Origin: Firmicutes bacterium CAG:646
GTDB lineage: Bacteria > Bacillota > Clostridia > Lachnospirales > Lachnospiraceae
Assembly (NCBI GenBank): GCA_000432335.1
Contig: HF995394.1
Location: forward strand, 26,187-77,423
Direction of reading: 5' to 3'
DNA: 51,237 nucleotides
Shown here: positions 42,883-51,237 of the stretch, one piece after another
Position numbering within the stretch: the stretch's first letter is position 1
Layout of the letters: each line of letters starts with the position of its first letter
The notes under the pieces: generated by a model
Databases searched by the model: none
What the model was told of the DNA's origin: nothing
The model's input: only the letters and a program-made list of their open reading frames with translations
Position numbers and translations under genes: made by a program

Positions 42883-45495
42883 TTACACTAAATACTCAAA
42901 CCGATGAATCCCTCCGCAAACAGACACTTTTTCTTCCGGTAAATGTATCGCCGCTTCCATATTGGTTGGAATTCTCACCTCCATGGTACAACGGTTTTCT
43001 TTCTTCTGCAAGAATACCTCTATCTTCCCTGCAATAGAATCATACGCACACCGAATCCATGACAAGTTCCCCACAAAATGAGGATTGATCTCCACCGTTT
43101 TAAACCCATCCCGAGAATAGATACCCCCTACCTCACGATAAAACCATTCCATAATGTGTCCCATCATATCATGGTTTCTGCTTCTGGCATCATCTGACCA
43201 AAATTCCGGCAAAGTTGTCTCACCTTTTTCAATAAACCGATAATAACTGGGGTGTTCCTTCTGCATAATCATTTTTTCAATCCATTCATTTTTCCCATAT
43301 TGAGATAACATACAGAAAATGTAACGCAGACAGATCTCTCCGGATTGAATTTTCCCTTTTTCAGCCAAATCCAAAAATGTCTGTTTCACATCTTTTTCTT
43401 TATCTTCCGGTACCATCCCCAGATATAAAGGAAGCGCCTGATTTGCCATCATTTTTTCCTTTTTCAGCTCTCCTTTGCCTCCATAATACCAAATACCGGA
43501 TTCATCTTTTTGCAAAAGGCTCTGATTATATTCTCTTTTCACCCGCTCTGCGCATGCCTTTGCCCAGTTTTCCCTCTCTTTGTCTTTTTGATCGTTCGCC
43601 CATTTTCCCAATACGCACAAGTCATAATATAAATAAGCCGTTTCCACATTTTCCCGACATTCTCCCTCTTTTCGATCGGTTCCCCAGTCGCCAAGTCCAT
43701 GACAAAGAAAATGTTCTGTTCCGTCTTTTCCATAAATTTTTGGGTAATCCTCATATTTTTTCCAAAGATATTCCACGTAAGCTGCCGCCGCCAAATAATT
43801 CTTTTTTATCACCCGTGTATTTCCATAAAAATCTGCCAGAAGATCCTCTGCCAGTAAAAGACTGCTTCCCCATGGAATAATATCCCAAAAACTGCCTGCT
43901 CCGCAGTCCACAATAAATTTTGCGTACCGAGGCGCAATCGAAGGGATCAGCCCCGCTCCATATACATGAGGAAATTCTCCCAAATCCACGTCTTCTTCCT
44001 CTTCTCCATACTGGGCATCCCGCATATCATCTCCAATTTTATCCCACAATGTTTCCACATTTTTCAGATACATAATAGAAGGTCCCATTAGATGATTCGG
44101 CTCCAACCACCCCATTCTCTCTACCGTAGGACAGTCTGTATGTACATGATTCAAATTGCTTTCCACTGCACATTTCACCAGCTGATGAATCTCCTCATAT
44201 CTTTTGTCAGAACAGGAAAATTTTCCTGTATCTTTCGCTCCGCTGGATATAAAATGTCCGTTCACAGATTCAATCTGTGGTTCACAGTTTTCCGGCGCCT
44301 GCAAAATTTCCACAAGAATCCAGCGACCCGCTCCATAAGTAAACCGTGGACAATAGCTCTCAATCTCACCTTTTCCCTGCATTTTCCAGATACTCCATGT
44401 ATTTGTACTGGGTACAATATTTCCATCTGTATCTATTTTTTCTGCCGATGTGATTTTGAGAATCGTTCCTTTTTCTCCTTTTGCAGTCATCTCAAAGAAA
44501 CCGGACATATTCTGCCCCAGATCATACAGATATTTCCTTCCTGCTTTTTTCAGTAATTTCCCCGAATAGGTGCGAAGAATCTTTACCGGAGGGTATAACG
44601 CCGGTACCAGACATCCCTGAGGCTTTTCTTCCTCCGACAAAATCTTTACTTTATTCTTTTTAAACAGCAGAAAGAGTTCTTCCCACGTACAGGCTTTTTC
44701 TCCATCATAATCCTCAGCCCCATACGCATTTGCCAAAGTCACCGGGCTCTCCCAGGTTCCCCAGGATTCATCTGTAACTACAAGTTCTTCCGTACCGTCT
44801 TCATATACGATCCTCATCTGGATGATACCAGTCAGTTCCGTTCCAAAAGCATGATAGCGATGATTCATGGTATAAAAATGTCTGCCCTCGGAAGTATCTC
44901 CTATATACCAACCATTTCCTACTTCCATACAGATCTCATTCACTCCCTGGCGCACCTGCCCGGATACGTCAAACACCCAATAATGCAGTCTTTTTTCAAA
45001 GTCCGTCCAGGAACCGTAAAGACATCCTTCTCCCGCCTGTTCCTGATTCACCCGTATCTGAAACTGTCCCAGACCACAGACCGCCATATATGCGGATTTT
45101 ATTTTTCTCTCCAGAAAAATTTCTTTTCCCACATAAAATGGCTTGCTGCTTCCTGCTCCGATCCATCTTCCTTTCCATTCTCCCGGCTGAACCCCAGAAA
45201 TAAAATGCCCGGTTTCTCCCCATTCTTCCTCTCCATCCTGAGATTTTACCTTTACTTGTATCTCATACCCATGCAGACTTTTCAATTCCATCGGAATCTC
45301 AATATTATTCTGCTCAGAAGAATTGATTTCTCCCGTGTCCGCACAGATTTCTCCCTTTTCCTTTAAGATCTGAATCTGATAAGAAGACTGACGTTTTCCG
45401 GCATCCTCCTCTCCATATTGCCACTGAATCACCGGATTTTTTTCAATACCTGCCTGCATCGATGCATTTTGTAATCTCACTTCTACTGCTCTCAT
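42883..45495 (-). CDS. Glycoside hydrolase family 78 alpha-L-rhamnosidase-like enzyme
   Basis: 870 residues from the ATG at 45495 (MRAVEVRLQNASMQAG), GAGGG upstream. Order: N-terminal beta-sandwich domains, Bac_rhamnosid_N-type carbohydrate-binding region (KAYMAVCGLGQFQIRVNQEQAGEG-like, NEICMEVGNGWYIG), then an alpha6/alpha6 barrel. The general acid Glu is in HTDCPTVERMGWLEPNH (about 455) and the base Glu in ETTLPEFWSDDARSRNHDMMG. It has no signal peptide, so it acts in the cytoplasm on imported rhamnosides. It precedes the sensor kinase by 22 nt. No transporter is left intact nearby. Confidence 0.9.
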   Translation of the reverse strand: MRAVEVRLQNASMQAGIEKNPVIQWQYGEEDAGKRQSSYQIQILKEKGEICADTGEINSSEQNNIEIPMELKSLHGYEIQVKVKSQDGEEEWGETGHFISGVQPGEWKGRWIGAGSSKPFYVGKEIFLERKIKSAYMAVCGLGQFQIRVNQEQAGEGCLYGSWTDFEKRLHYWVFDVSGQVRQGVNEICMEVGNGWYIGDTSEGRHFYTMNHRYHAFGTELTGIIQMRIVYEDGTEELVVTDESWGTWESPVTLANAYGAEDYDGEKACTWEELFLLFKKNKVKILSEEEKPQGCLVPALYPPVKILRTYSGKLLKKAGRKYLYDLGQNMSGFFEMTAKGEKGTILKITSAEKIDTDGNIVPSTNTWSIWKMQGKGEIESYCPRFTYGAGRWILVEILQAPENCEPQIESVNGHFISSGAKDTGKFSCSDKRYEEIHQLVKCAVESNLNHVHTDCPTVERMGWLEPNHLMGPSIMYLKNVETLWDKIGDDMRDAQYGEEEEDVDLGEFPHVYGAGLIPSIAPRYAKFIVDCGAGSFWDIIPWGSSLLLAEDLLADFYGNTRVIKKNYLAAAAYVEYLWKKYEDYPKIYGKDGTEHFLCHGLGDWGTDRKEGECRENVETAYLYYDLCVLGKWANDQKDKERENWAKACAERVKREYNQSLLQKDESGIWYYGGKGELKKEKMMANQALPLYLGMVPEDKEKDVKQTFLDLAEKGKIQSGEICLRYIFCMLSQYGKNEWIEKMIMQKEHPSYYRFIEKGETTLPEFWSDDARSRNHDMMGHIMEWFYREVGGIYSRDGFKTVEINPHFVGNLSWIRCAYDSIAGKIEVFLQKKENRCTMEVRIPTNMEAAIHLPEEKVSVCGGIHRFEYLV

Positions 45496-45629
45496 ATCGT
45501 TTTCCCTCACCTGTATCTTTATTTCTGCTTTTATATTAAACAGATACCCGATTATCTTTATCATACACGGACAAGAGCTTTTCAAACATCATCTTTTATT
45601 TACTTTATCCACATTTCATTACTTTTCTC

Positions 45630-46436
45630 CTACTCCCGGATCAAAACCATGACCTGCGTCATATAATCTTCCGGTTTATGAATAGCAAATTCATTCAATC
45701 CCATTTCATAGACGTATCCTGTCAGTTCCAGCCCATGGGTTTTAGCGTACGTAAGCATTTTCTCATACACCTCCGGGAGTCTTTCCCATTTCCCCCTCTG
45801 ATAACCGCTGAGATATCTCCCCGCCGGTTTGATCATGCTTTTCCCCGGAGATTTTTTGTCCACTGCCGGAGTATACAGTCCGTCGTATTCCGAAAATCTT
45901 CCTTCTCTTATCTTTTCCAGCGAGATAAAATCACCGATTCCCATGCGAATTTGTTCCATATCCCAGACCGCCTTCGCCTCTGCAAATAAAGAATCCACTT
46001 CTTCCTCTCCAAACTTCCCGTCCAGGATCAAAAGTTTCTCTTCTTTACACGATACAATCCTAATCTCCTGTTCCTGTAACTGCTCGCAAAAAGCAAGTTG
46101 CTCTTTCCGCCTTTTTAAAACCGCTTTCCTATGGCGCAGTTTTGTAATCTCTTCTTCTAATTCCCTTTCTTTTTCCAGCGCTATTTCCATAAAAGCTCCT
46201 GCAGATGGATGTTTTCTATATTCCTGTATTTCTTCTATACTCATATGCAATTCTTTCAGCATCCGAATATACTCAAATTCCATACTTTGCGAAGGATCAT
46301 AATAGCGATATCCATTTTCTCCTTTTTCCTGAGGGGAAAACAGACCAATCGTATCGTAGTAATGCAGCGTACGTTTATTGACTCCGTGAAGCTTTGCAAA
46401 TTGCGCCGTGGTAAGCCCTGACCTCTTTTTCTTCAT
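45630..46436 (-). CDS. MerR-family regulator with effector-binding domain
   Basis: 268 residues from the ATG at 46436 with GGGAG upstream; the longer frame upstream is not needed. The N-terminal winged helix shows TTAQFAKLHGVNKRTLHYYDTIGLF and NGYRYYDPSQ. A long dimerisation coiled coil follows (about 80-120), then a GyrI-like ligand-binding domain (about 125-268), as in BltR/BmrR-type regulators. It is divergent from the GNAT gene over a promoter with a 19-bp spacer. Confidence 0.92.
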   Translation of the reverse strand: MKKKRSGLTTAQFAKLHGVNKRTLHYYDTIGLFSPQEKGENGYRYYDPSQSMEFEYIRMLKELHMSIEEIQEYRKHPSAGAFMEIALEKERELEEEITKLRHRKAVLKRRKEQLAFCEQLQEQEIRIVSCKEEKLLILDGKFGEEEVDSLFAEAKAVWDMEQIRMGIGDFISLEKIREGRFSEYDGLYTPAVDKKSPGKSMIKPAGRYLSGYQRGKWERLPEVYEKMLTYAKTHGLELTGYVYEMGLNEFAIHKPEDYMTQVMVLIRE

Positions 46437-46452
46437 TTTTCTTTTCTCCCTG

Positions 46453-46495
46453 TTGACTTTACACTTACTGTATACTTTATCATACAAAATATCAA
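46453..46495. promoter_or_regulatory. Overlapping divergent MerR/GNAT promoters, 19-bp spacer
   Basis: Plus strand: TTGACT (46453-46458), 19 nt, TATCAT (46478-46483), with an imperfect TACAC/GTATA dyad in the spacer. A 19-bp spacer is the hallmark of MerR-activated promoters. Minus strand: TTGATA (46490-46495), 17 nt, TACAGT (46467-46472) for the regulator gene itself. The two share DNA, so one operator could control both. Confidence 0.75.
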
Positions 46496-46519
46496 AACAA
46501 ATCACAAGGAGAAAAAATT

Positions 46520-47146
46520 ATGAACACTATTTTACGCAGTTATCAAAAACAGGATTTTCTTCCCCTCAAGCATATCATCCGGGAGACCTGGCATTACGAT
46601 CAGATGTGCAGCCCCAAAACCGCAGATAAACTTGCCCGGGTATTTCTTACCAGCTGCCTCACCAATTATACTTTTTCACAAGTGGCAGTCTGTCAGGGAG
46701 AAGTCGTGGGAATCATTCTGGTAAAAAATATACAAAAGCATAAGTGTCCTCCAGGCGCCAGACTTCGTCAGATACGGTCTCTTTTATCTCTCTATCTTTC
46801 CCGGGAAGGACGAAAAATGATGAAAATTTTTGGAAGTGTAAATGGAATTGATCAGCAGCTTTTAAAAGAAAATCACCGCTCCTACCCGGCAGAACTGGCT
46901 CTTTTTGCCGTCAGTCCCGTCTGCCGGGGAAAAGGAATCGGAAAACAGCTTTTTCAGGCTGCCATGAATTATATGAAACAAGAAAATTTAAACGAATTTT
47001 ATCTTTTTACAGATACCAGCTGCAATTACGGATTCTATGAACATCAGGGAATGCACCGTTGCTGCGAAAAGAAACATATTTTTCAGATTAAAGGGCAAAA
47101 TGCTAAAATGCACTTTTTTATTTATGAAGGAGTACCCTGCGCCTGA
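46520..47146 (+). CDS. GNAT-family N-acetyltransferase
   Basis: 208 residues. Acetyl-CoA-binding motif A is AELALFAVSPVCRGKGIGKQLF (Q/RxxGxG). An N-terminal RSYQKQDFLPLKHIIRETWHYD region is typical. GNATs next to MerR regulators often acetylate small molecules such as antibiotics or polyamines, but the substrate cannot be told. Expressed from the 19-bp-spacer promoter. Its last 25 nt overlap the convergent thioesterase gene. Confidence 0.9.
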   Translation: MNTILRSYQKQDFLPLKHIIRETWHYDQMCSPKTADKLARVFLTSCLTNYTFSQVAVCQGEVVGIILVKNIQKHKCPPGARLRQIRSLLSLYLSREGRKMMKIFGSVNGIDQQLLKENHRSYPAELALFAVSPVCRGKGIGKQLFQAAMNYMKQENLNEFYLFTDTSCNYGFYEHQGMHRCCEKKHIFQIKGQNAKMHFFIYEGVPCA

Positions 47147-47589
47147 AGATAGCTTTCCATTTCCCTGCAAAATTTTTCATGCCACTCTGGTTTGGAGCGT
47201 TTCAGGGAAATGGGTTTTCCTTCCCTGTCAAGAAAGCAATGACTGCTCTCCCCGATGCACCGCGCCACTTTAGAATCCCGGTCTTTGATCAGATACTCCA
47301 GACGGATACGGATTCCATTATATTCTTTTATCCCCACCTGAATCTCCACCGTCTCTCCATAGCGAGTCATGGATTTGTAAGCCGCCTCTATGGTCAGCAC
47401 CGGACTTACAATCCCTGCCTCCTCCATCTTATCATACCCCATACCGAGAACTCTCAGATAATCACTCCGCACTTCCTCAAACCAACGGATATAATTAGAA
47501 TGATGTACGCAGCCCATCTGATCCGTCTCATAATACTGTACCTGATGTTCATATCCCGGATAATTGACACCTGACCGTCCGTTTTCCAT
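47122..47589 (-). CDS. Acyl-CoA thioesterase, hotdog fold (YbgC/FadM-like)
   Basis: 155 residues. The motif VQYYETDQMGCVHHSNYIRWFEE contains the 4HBT/YbgC catalytic Asp and following His. It hydrolyses acyl-CoA thioesters. Starts by a TGATG overlap with the maf stop codon, so it is translationally coupled. Its 3' end overlaps the GNAT gene. Confidence 0.9.
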   Translation of the reverse strand: MENGRSGVNYPGYEHQVQYYETDQMGCVHHSNYIRWFEEVRSDYLRVLGMGYDKMEEAGIVSPVLTIEAAYKSMTRYGETVEIQVGIKEYNGIRIRLEYLIKDRDSKVARCIGESSHCFLDREGKPISLKRSKPEWHEKFCREMESYLQAQGTPS

Positions 47590-48170
47590 CAGAAAACACC
47601 TTCTTCCTTCTTAAGTTCCTGATAAATCCTTCCCACGGGCAAACCTACCACATTATTATAGTCCCCCTGAATCTGTCGGATAAACCGGGCACACAACCCC
47701 TGAATCCCGTAAGCTCCTGCCTTGTCCATAGGTTCTCCCGTATTTACATACCACAAAATCTCCTCCGGTGTCATGGGACACATCTGCACTCGAGTCTCCT
47801 CTGCAAAAACAATTTCCTGCTCCCCTGACAAAAGCGCCACCCCTGTATAAACACTGTGCTCTTTTCCCTGAAGCATGGTAAGCATCCGAACAGCATCTTC
47901 TTTATCTTCAGGTTTTCCCAGAATCTTTCCCTCGTACACCACAATCGTATCTGCGCCAATCACCAGCAAAGAATCCTTCGCCATTTCTCTCCCTGCCACT
48001 TCTGCCACATCCCGGGCTTTCTGCTGCGCCAGTTCCTGTACCACTTCCACTGGGTTCGCGCTGGTAATCACTTCCTCCACGGTACTGGGAATTACTTCAA
48101 ACTTTAATCCAATCTGAGTTAACAACTCCCTCCGACGGGGAGACTGCGATGCTAAAATAATCCTTTTCAT
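47589..48170 (-). CDS. maf: Maf-family nucleotide pyrophosphatase
   Basis: 193 residues. Opens MKRIILASQSPRRRELLTQI (SxSPRR), with VIGADTIVVYEGKILGKP and KAGAYGIQG, typical of Maf/YhdE house-cleaning dTTP/UTP pyrophosphatases. First gene of a two-gene unit with the thioesterase. Confidence 0.95.
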   Translation of the reverse strand: MKRIILASQSPRRRELLTQIGLKFEVIPSTVEEVITSANPVEVVQELAQQKARDVAEVAGREMAKDSLLVIGADTIVVYEGKILGKPEDKEDAVRMLTMLQGKEHSVYTGVALLSGEQEIVFAEETRVQMCPMTPEEILWYVNTGEPMDKAGAYGIQGLCARFIRQIQGDYNNVVGLPVGRIYQELKKEEGVF

Positions 48171-48284
48171 TCGTTTTCTCCTTTTCTAACCTAAAGCATC
48201 CTATATAATGATGTTATGGTCAAAAGATGCCTGACGAATTGTTTCGTGCTGCGCACTTCCACAATTCTGCCCCAATATGAGAAT

Positions 48285-48345
48285 AAAAAGACTGCCCTGA
48301 GAGAGTGCGCAATACCAAATTCCGCACCTGCTCCCGTGGCAGTCT
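48285..48345 (-). terminator. Terminator of RNase P RNA gene
   Basis: Minus-strand stem AGACTGCC/GGCAGTCT with an inner GTGCG/CGCAC pairing in a long loop, followed by TTTTTATT. It begins about 14 nt after the mature 3' end. Confidence 0.8.
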
Positions 48346-48358
48346 GTATTTTTTATCT

Positions 48359-48741
48359 CGTAAGCAGAACGATAAGCCGGGTTATGTCGTGAATGGTCAT
48401 CTATCTAATCCTGCTGTTACCAACAAGCTTCAGCGACCCACCTAAAAGCGTGACGGGCAGCCACATTGCTTTTATTCGGTCTTGCTTCGGATGGGGTTTA
48501 CATGTGCCCTCGCTGTTACCAGAGAGGCGGTAGTCTCTTACACTGCCTTTCCACCCTTACGTTAGCAATGAACCCTACAGACCAGTCTGCACGGCTCATT
48601 GCTAACGCGGTATATTTCTGTTGCACTGGCCTTGGAGTCACCTCCACCGGACGTTATCCGGCATCCTGCCCTGCGAAGCCCGGACTTTCCTCACCTGACA
48701 CCTTTCGGATCCGTCAGCTGCGACCATTTATTCTACTTACG
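48359..48741 (-). ncRNA. rnpB: RNase P RNA (class A)
   Basis: 383 nt. The ends pair as an 11-bp P1 helix (CGTAAGTAGAA/TTCTGCTTACG, with one wobble). The universal core GAGGAAAGTCCGGGCT is at about 48675-48690, and the 3' AACCCGGCTTATCG segment is at 48369-48382. The catalytic RNA that makes tRNA 5' ends. The protein RnpM, thought to bind it, is at 974-1252. Confidence 0.96.
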
Positions 48742-48747
48742 GGAAGT

Positions 48748-48777
48748 ATTCTAACACATAACATACAGATTCGTCAA
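48748..48777 (-). promoter_or_regulatory. Promoter of rnpB
   Basis: Minus strand TTGACG (48772-48777), 18 nt, TAGAAT (48748-48753). Start near 48741, the mature 5' end. It lies 20 nt after the nucleoside kinase stop. Confidence 0.75.
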
Positions 48778-48797
48778 ATACTTGTTGAGAAGTCCTC

Positions 48798-50465
48798 TCA
48801 CACATCAAAGCAGCTTCCCCCTACAAATTCCCGTAAAATGGAATTATTCGGTATCGCTTCGCTGGGAACTCCCACAAAATAATCAAGGAACTTCAAGAGT
48901 CGCTTCGCTTCCTGATATTCCGGTGTGTCCTCCTGAATCTGAAAAAGCAGCGGCTCCGCATATAATTTTAATACTGCCAGTTCGTAGATCAGCGCCGAAT
49001 TGAACATAGCGTCCGCTTCCTCCTGATAAGGGAATATATTTTCGTCTTCCCCTCTGCGCACCGAAGGCCACATAGCGATCGTTTCTCTTGCACTGGTACC
49101 CCGGGTTCTGTTATCCCGTACCATACGCCGGATCAGCCGTCCATCTGTAGTGGAAATACGATTGTGTTCATCCACATTTAGCTGTGTCAGAGCGCTGATA
49201 TAAATCTTAAACTTACTCTCTTTTGGCAAAGAGTAGCTCATCCGATCGTTAAGGCTGTGAATTCCCTCGATCACCAAAATATCATTTGGTTTCATCTGCA
49301 GGAAATCTCCCTTGTACTCCCGTTTTCCCAATTTGAAGTTAAACCGGGGAAGTTCCACCCGCTCTCCTCTCAAAAGGGCGTTCATATCGTGATTGAAAAG
49401 CTCGATATCGATAGCTTCCAAGCACTCAAAATTATAATTGCCATTTTCATCCCTCGGAGTATCTTCCCGGTTCACAAAATAATTATCCACTGCGATAGGA
49501 TGTGGTTTCATACCATGGGCCGCCAACTGAATAGACAGTCTGTGAGAAAATGTTGTTTTCCCGGAAGAAGACGGACCGGCAATCATCACAAATTTTACAT
49601 CTCTTTGCTGACTGATCTGCTCTGCTATTTTAGAAATCTTTCCTTCCTGCAAAGCCTCCGATATCAAAATCATTTCTTCTATCTTTCCCCGGGAAATTTT
49701 CTCATTGATTTCTCCCACCACTGAAACATCCAGCATTTCTCCCCATTTTTCAGATTCCTTCTGCACCTGAAAGATCTTTGGGGACGGCACGAACTCTGCC
49801 ACCCGTTCCGGATCTTTTCTTTTTGGCATCTGCATCACAAAACCTTCATCGTAAGGATATAATTTAAAATATTTCAGATATCCTGTGTGCCATACCATAT
49901 ACCCATAAAAATAATCCTCAAATTCTTCCAGACTATAGATATTTACACGAGAAACTCTCCGGTACTTAAACAATTTTTCTTTATCATACATGCCATACCG
50001 ATGAAACAGATCAATAGCCGCCGAAGTAGATATACTTCTTTTCATAACGGGAATCTTTTTCTCCACCATCTGCTGCATATAGATTTCTACTTTCTGGAGA
50101 AATTCTTCATTGACCTGTACATTTCCATCGATCGTATAATAAAATCCTGCCCCTGTAGTAAAGTGCAGCACGATCTTTTTTATATTTTCATGACCTGCCA
50201 CATGATACACCGCTTTTAAAAGCAGCAGATTCATACTTCTCTTATAAGTTTTATTACCAATATCGTCCGCTGTGGTGATCAGAGACAGGCTGCAGTCTCC
50301 ATGAAGCCGCTTATGCAGCTCCCGAAGCTTATTTCCAACCATCACCAACACCACCGGATACGCCGCCTGATGTTCGAAATCCTTTACAATTTCTCCATAA
50401 GGCGTTCCTTCCGGATACTCTCTGCTCTCTTCCCCCACTGTCACACGATACATTTTCTGCTCCAT
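48798..50465 (-). CDS. TGS-domain uridine-kinase-like nucleoside kinase
   Basis: 555 residues from the ATG at 50465 (MEQKMYRVTVGEESREYPEG), with AAAGGAGG 8 nt upstream. The N-terminal part (about 1-75) resembles the TGS domain of threonyl-tRNA synthetase; residues about 80-230 resemble the synthetase's second editing-like domain (HFTTGAGFYYTIDG). The C-terminal kinase has Walker A GPSSSGKTTFSHRL (about 295), DNYF, and IEGIHSLND. Phosphorylates uridine/cytidine or a related nucleoside; specific substrate not read from sequence. Follows the Nif3-family gene by 26 nt. Confidence 0.93.
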   Translation of the reverse strand: MEQKMYRVTVGEESREYPEGTPYGEIVKDFEHQAAYPVVLVMVGNKLRELHKRLHGDCSLSLITTADDIGNKTYKRSMNLLLLKAVYHVAGHENIKKIVLHFTTGAGFYYTIDGNVQVNEEFLQKVEIYMQQMVEKKIPVMKRSISTSAAIDLFHRYGMYDKEKLFKYRRVSRVNIYSLEEFEDYFYGYMVWHTGYLKYFKLYPYDEGFVMQMPKRKDPERVAEFVPSPKIFQVQKESEKWGEMLDVSVVGEINEKISRGKIEEMILISEALQEGKISKIAEQISQQRDVKFVMIAGPSSSGKTTFSHRLSIQLAAHGMKPHPIAVDNYFVNREDTPRDENGNYNFECLEAIDIELFNHDMNALLRGERVELPRFNFKLGKREYKGDFLQMKPNDILVIEGIHSLNDRMSYSLPKESKFKIYISALTQLNVDEHNRISTTDGRLIRRMVRDNRTRGTSARETIAMWPSVRRGEDENIFPYQEEADAMFNSALIYELAVLKLYAEPLLFQIQEDTPEYQEAKRLLKFLDYFVGVPSEAIPNNSILREFVGGSCFDV

Positions 50466-50491
50466 GACTGCTGCCTCCTTTCCTGCTGTCC

Positions 50492-51237
50492 CTACAATAC
50501 CTGATAGGGATGGTGCACCTTTGCGCTTATAATTTCCAGTTCTGGAAACATTACTTTTAATTCTCCTGTCATATACTCTATGAAACAATATTCCGTTCCA
50601 TAATGACCGGCATCCACCACCGCCAATCCCTGCGCCACCGCATCAATCCCACTGTGATAGTCAATATCTCCCGTCACCAGAACATCCGCCTGCTGCGCTA
50701 ATGCCGCGCCGATCATACTTTTTCCCGAACCGCTGCTTACTGCGACCTGTTCCACCAGAAGTTCCGGTTCTCCGTAAACTCTCACATCTGGAATCTGAAA
50801 ATCCTCTTTCACTTTTTTCGCAAAAGCTTCCAGTGTCATTTTCTTTTCCAGCCGTCCCACTCTTCCAATCCCTTCCTCTTTTCCGCTGACATCTGCCCCG
50901 GTAACCTCCAAAACGCGGGAATTTAAAAGTCCAAGACAAGTCTCATTTAACTGCGCCATTCCTTTTACATCAAAATTTGTATGCATGGCGTAATAGCAAA
51001 GATCATTCTGTATCATCTTTATGAGCCTTCTTCCGATAAAATCCCCGGAAGTAACCTTTTTTACCGGAGAAAATAAAAGCGGATGGTGCGTGATCATCAG
51101 ATCCGCCCCTGCTTCCACTGCCTGTTCCAGCGTTTCCTCTGTAACATCCAGCGCCACAAAAATCTTTCCGATCTCTTTTTCTTCCTTCCCCACAAGAAGT
51201 CCCACATTATCCCAGCTCAATGCAAAGGAAGGATTCC
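50492..51237 (-). CDS. Nif3-like dinuclear metal centre protein, 5' end beyond window
   Basis: The frame is open to the window edge, reading NPSFALSWDNVGLLVGKEEKE at the right end, which matches the EEIAP-SFALDWDNVGL start of Nif3/GTP cyclohydrolase I type 2-family proteins. Metal-binding MITHHPLLFSPVKK and NLYGTHTNFD-like YYAMHTNFDVKG, and GHYGTEYCF near the C terminus fit. About the first 10-20 residues are missing. It is the upstream neighbour of the nucleoside kinase. A function (metal-dependent hydrolase) is only inferred. Confidence 0.93.
   Translation of the reverse strand, partial: NPSFALSWDNVGLLVGKEEKEIGKIFVALDVTEETLEQAVEAGADLMITHHPLLFSPVKKVTSGDFIGRRLIKMIQNDLCYYAMHTNFDVKGMAQLNETCLGLLNSRVLEVTGADVSGKEEGIGRVGRLEKKMTLEAFAKKVKEDFQIPDVRVYGEPELLVEQVAVSSGSGKSMIGAALAQQADVLVTGDIDYHSGIDAVAQGLAVVDAGHYGTEYCFIEYMTGELKVMFPELEIISAKVHHPYQVL

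Overview
This looks like a chromosomal segment of a gut-type Clostridia, most likely family Lachnospiraceae (Blautia/Mediterraneibacter-like). The reasons are moderate GC with AT-rich intergenic DNA, Firmicute-style rimP-nusA-ylxR-ylxQ-infB order, Gram-positive lipoproteins, a VKTGD-type sorting signal, a fused-ATPase ECF transporter, and AAGGAGG-like ribosome binding sites. The genus is inferred from gene style, not proven. Almost every gene is on the minus strand. The plus-strand exceptions are two tRNA-Glu genes, a MATE transporter, a broken Rpn-family gene and a GNAT acetyltransferase.

Layout. 1-3.1 kb: translation/transcription operon (rimP, nusA, rnpM, ylxQ, infB cut by the window edge), with a clear promoter and a leader hairpin that fits NusA autoregulation. 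3.1-8.7 kb: operon of a HAD phosphatase, type II topoisomerase subunits B and A (topoisomerase IV-like) and a MobA-like nucleotidyltransferase. 8.8-11.2 kb: frameshifted DUF4349 lipoprotein gene, then two identical tRNA-Glu(CTC) genes bracketing two orphan ORFs. 11.2-12.7 kb: MalY/PatB-type C-S lyase behind a truncated MATE gene. 12.8-15.8 kb: copper operon copA-csoR-copZ with a CsoR-like operator. 15.8-20.6 kb: a sigma-like protein without region 4, a secreted cyclophilin and carB. 20.8-25.3 kb: MATE transporter, then an LRR protein / sugar isomerase / GH4 glycosidase operon.

25.3-38.7 kb is the most notable part: two transcription units, each headed by a cobalamin riboswitch and an intrinsic terminator. 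They encode a giant cell-wall protein (alpha/alpha barrel plus DUF4430 plus helical repeats), a second barrel protein with a C-terminal membrane anchor, a DUF4430 lipoprotein, and a complete dedicated ECF transporter (T, fused A-A', and an S component with a long N-terminal extension). Barrel plus DUF4430 is the architecture of animal intrinsic factor/transcobalamin. I read the locus as a surface corrinoid-capture and uptake system in which one unit carries the two lobes in one chain and the other carries them as separate adjacent genes.

39-45.5 kb is a decaying sugar-utilisation locus: a GH78 alpha-L-rhamnosidase-like enzyme and a YesM-type sensor kinase are intact. The YesN-type regulator has an internal deletion with a frameshift, and the ABC-transporter binding protein survives only as a 38-codon signal-peptide stub fused tail-to-tail to a truncated Rpn-family gene. 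45.6-51.2 kb: MerR/GNAT divergent pair with a 19-bp spacer promoter, hotdog thioesterase, Maf, RNase P RNA, a TGS-domain nucleoside kinase, and a Nif3-family gene cut by the window end.
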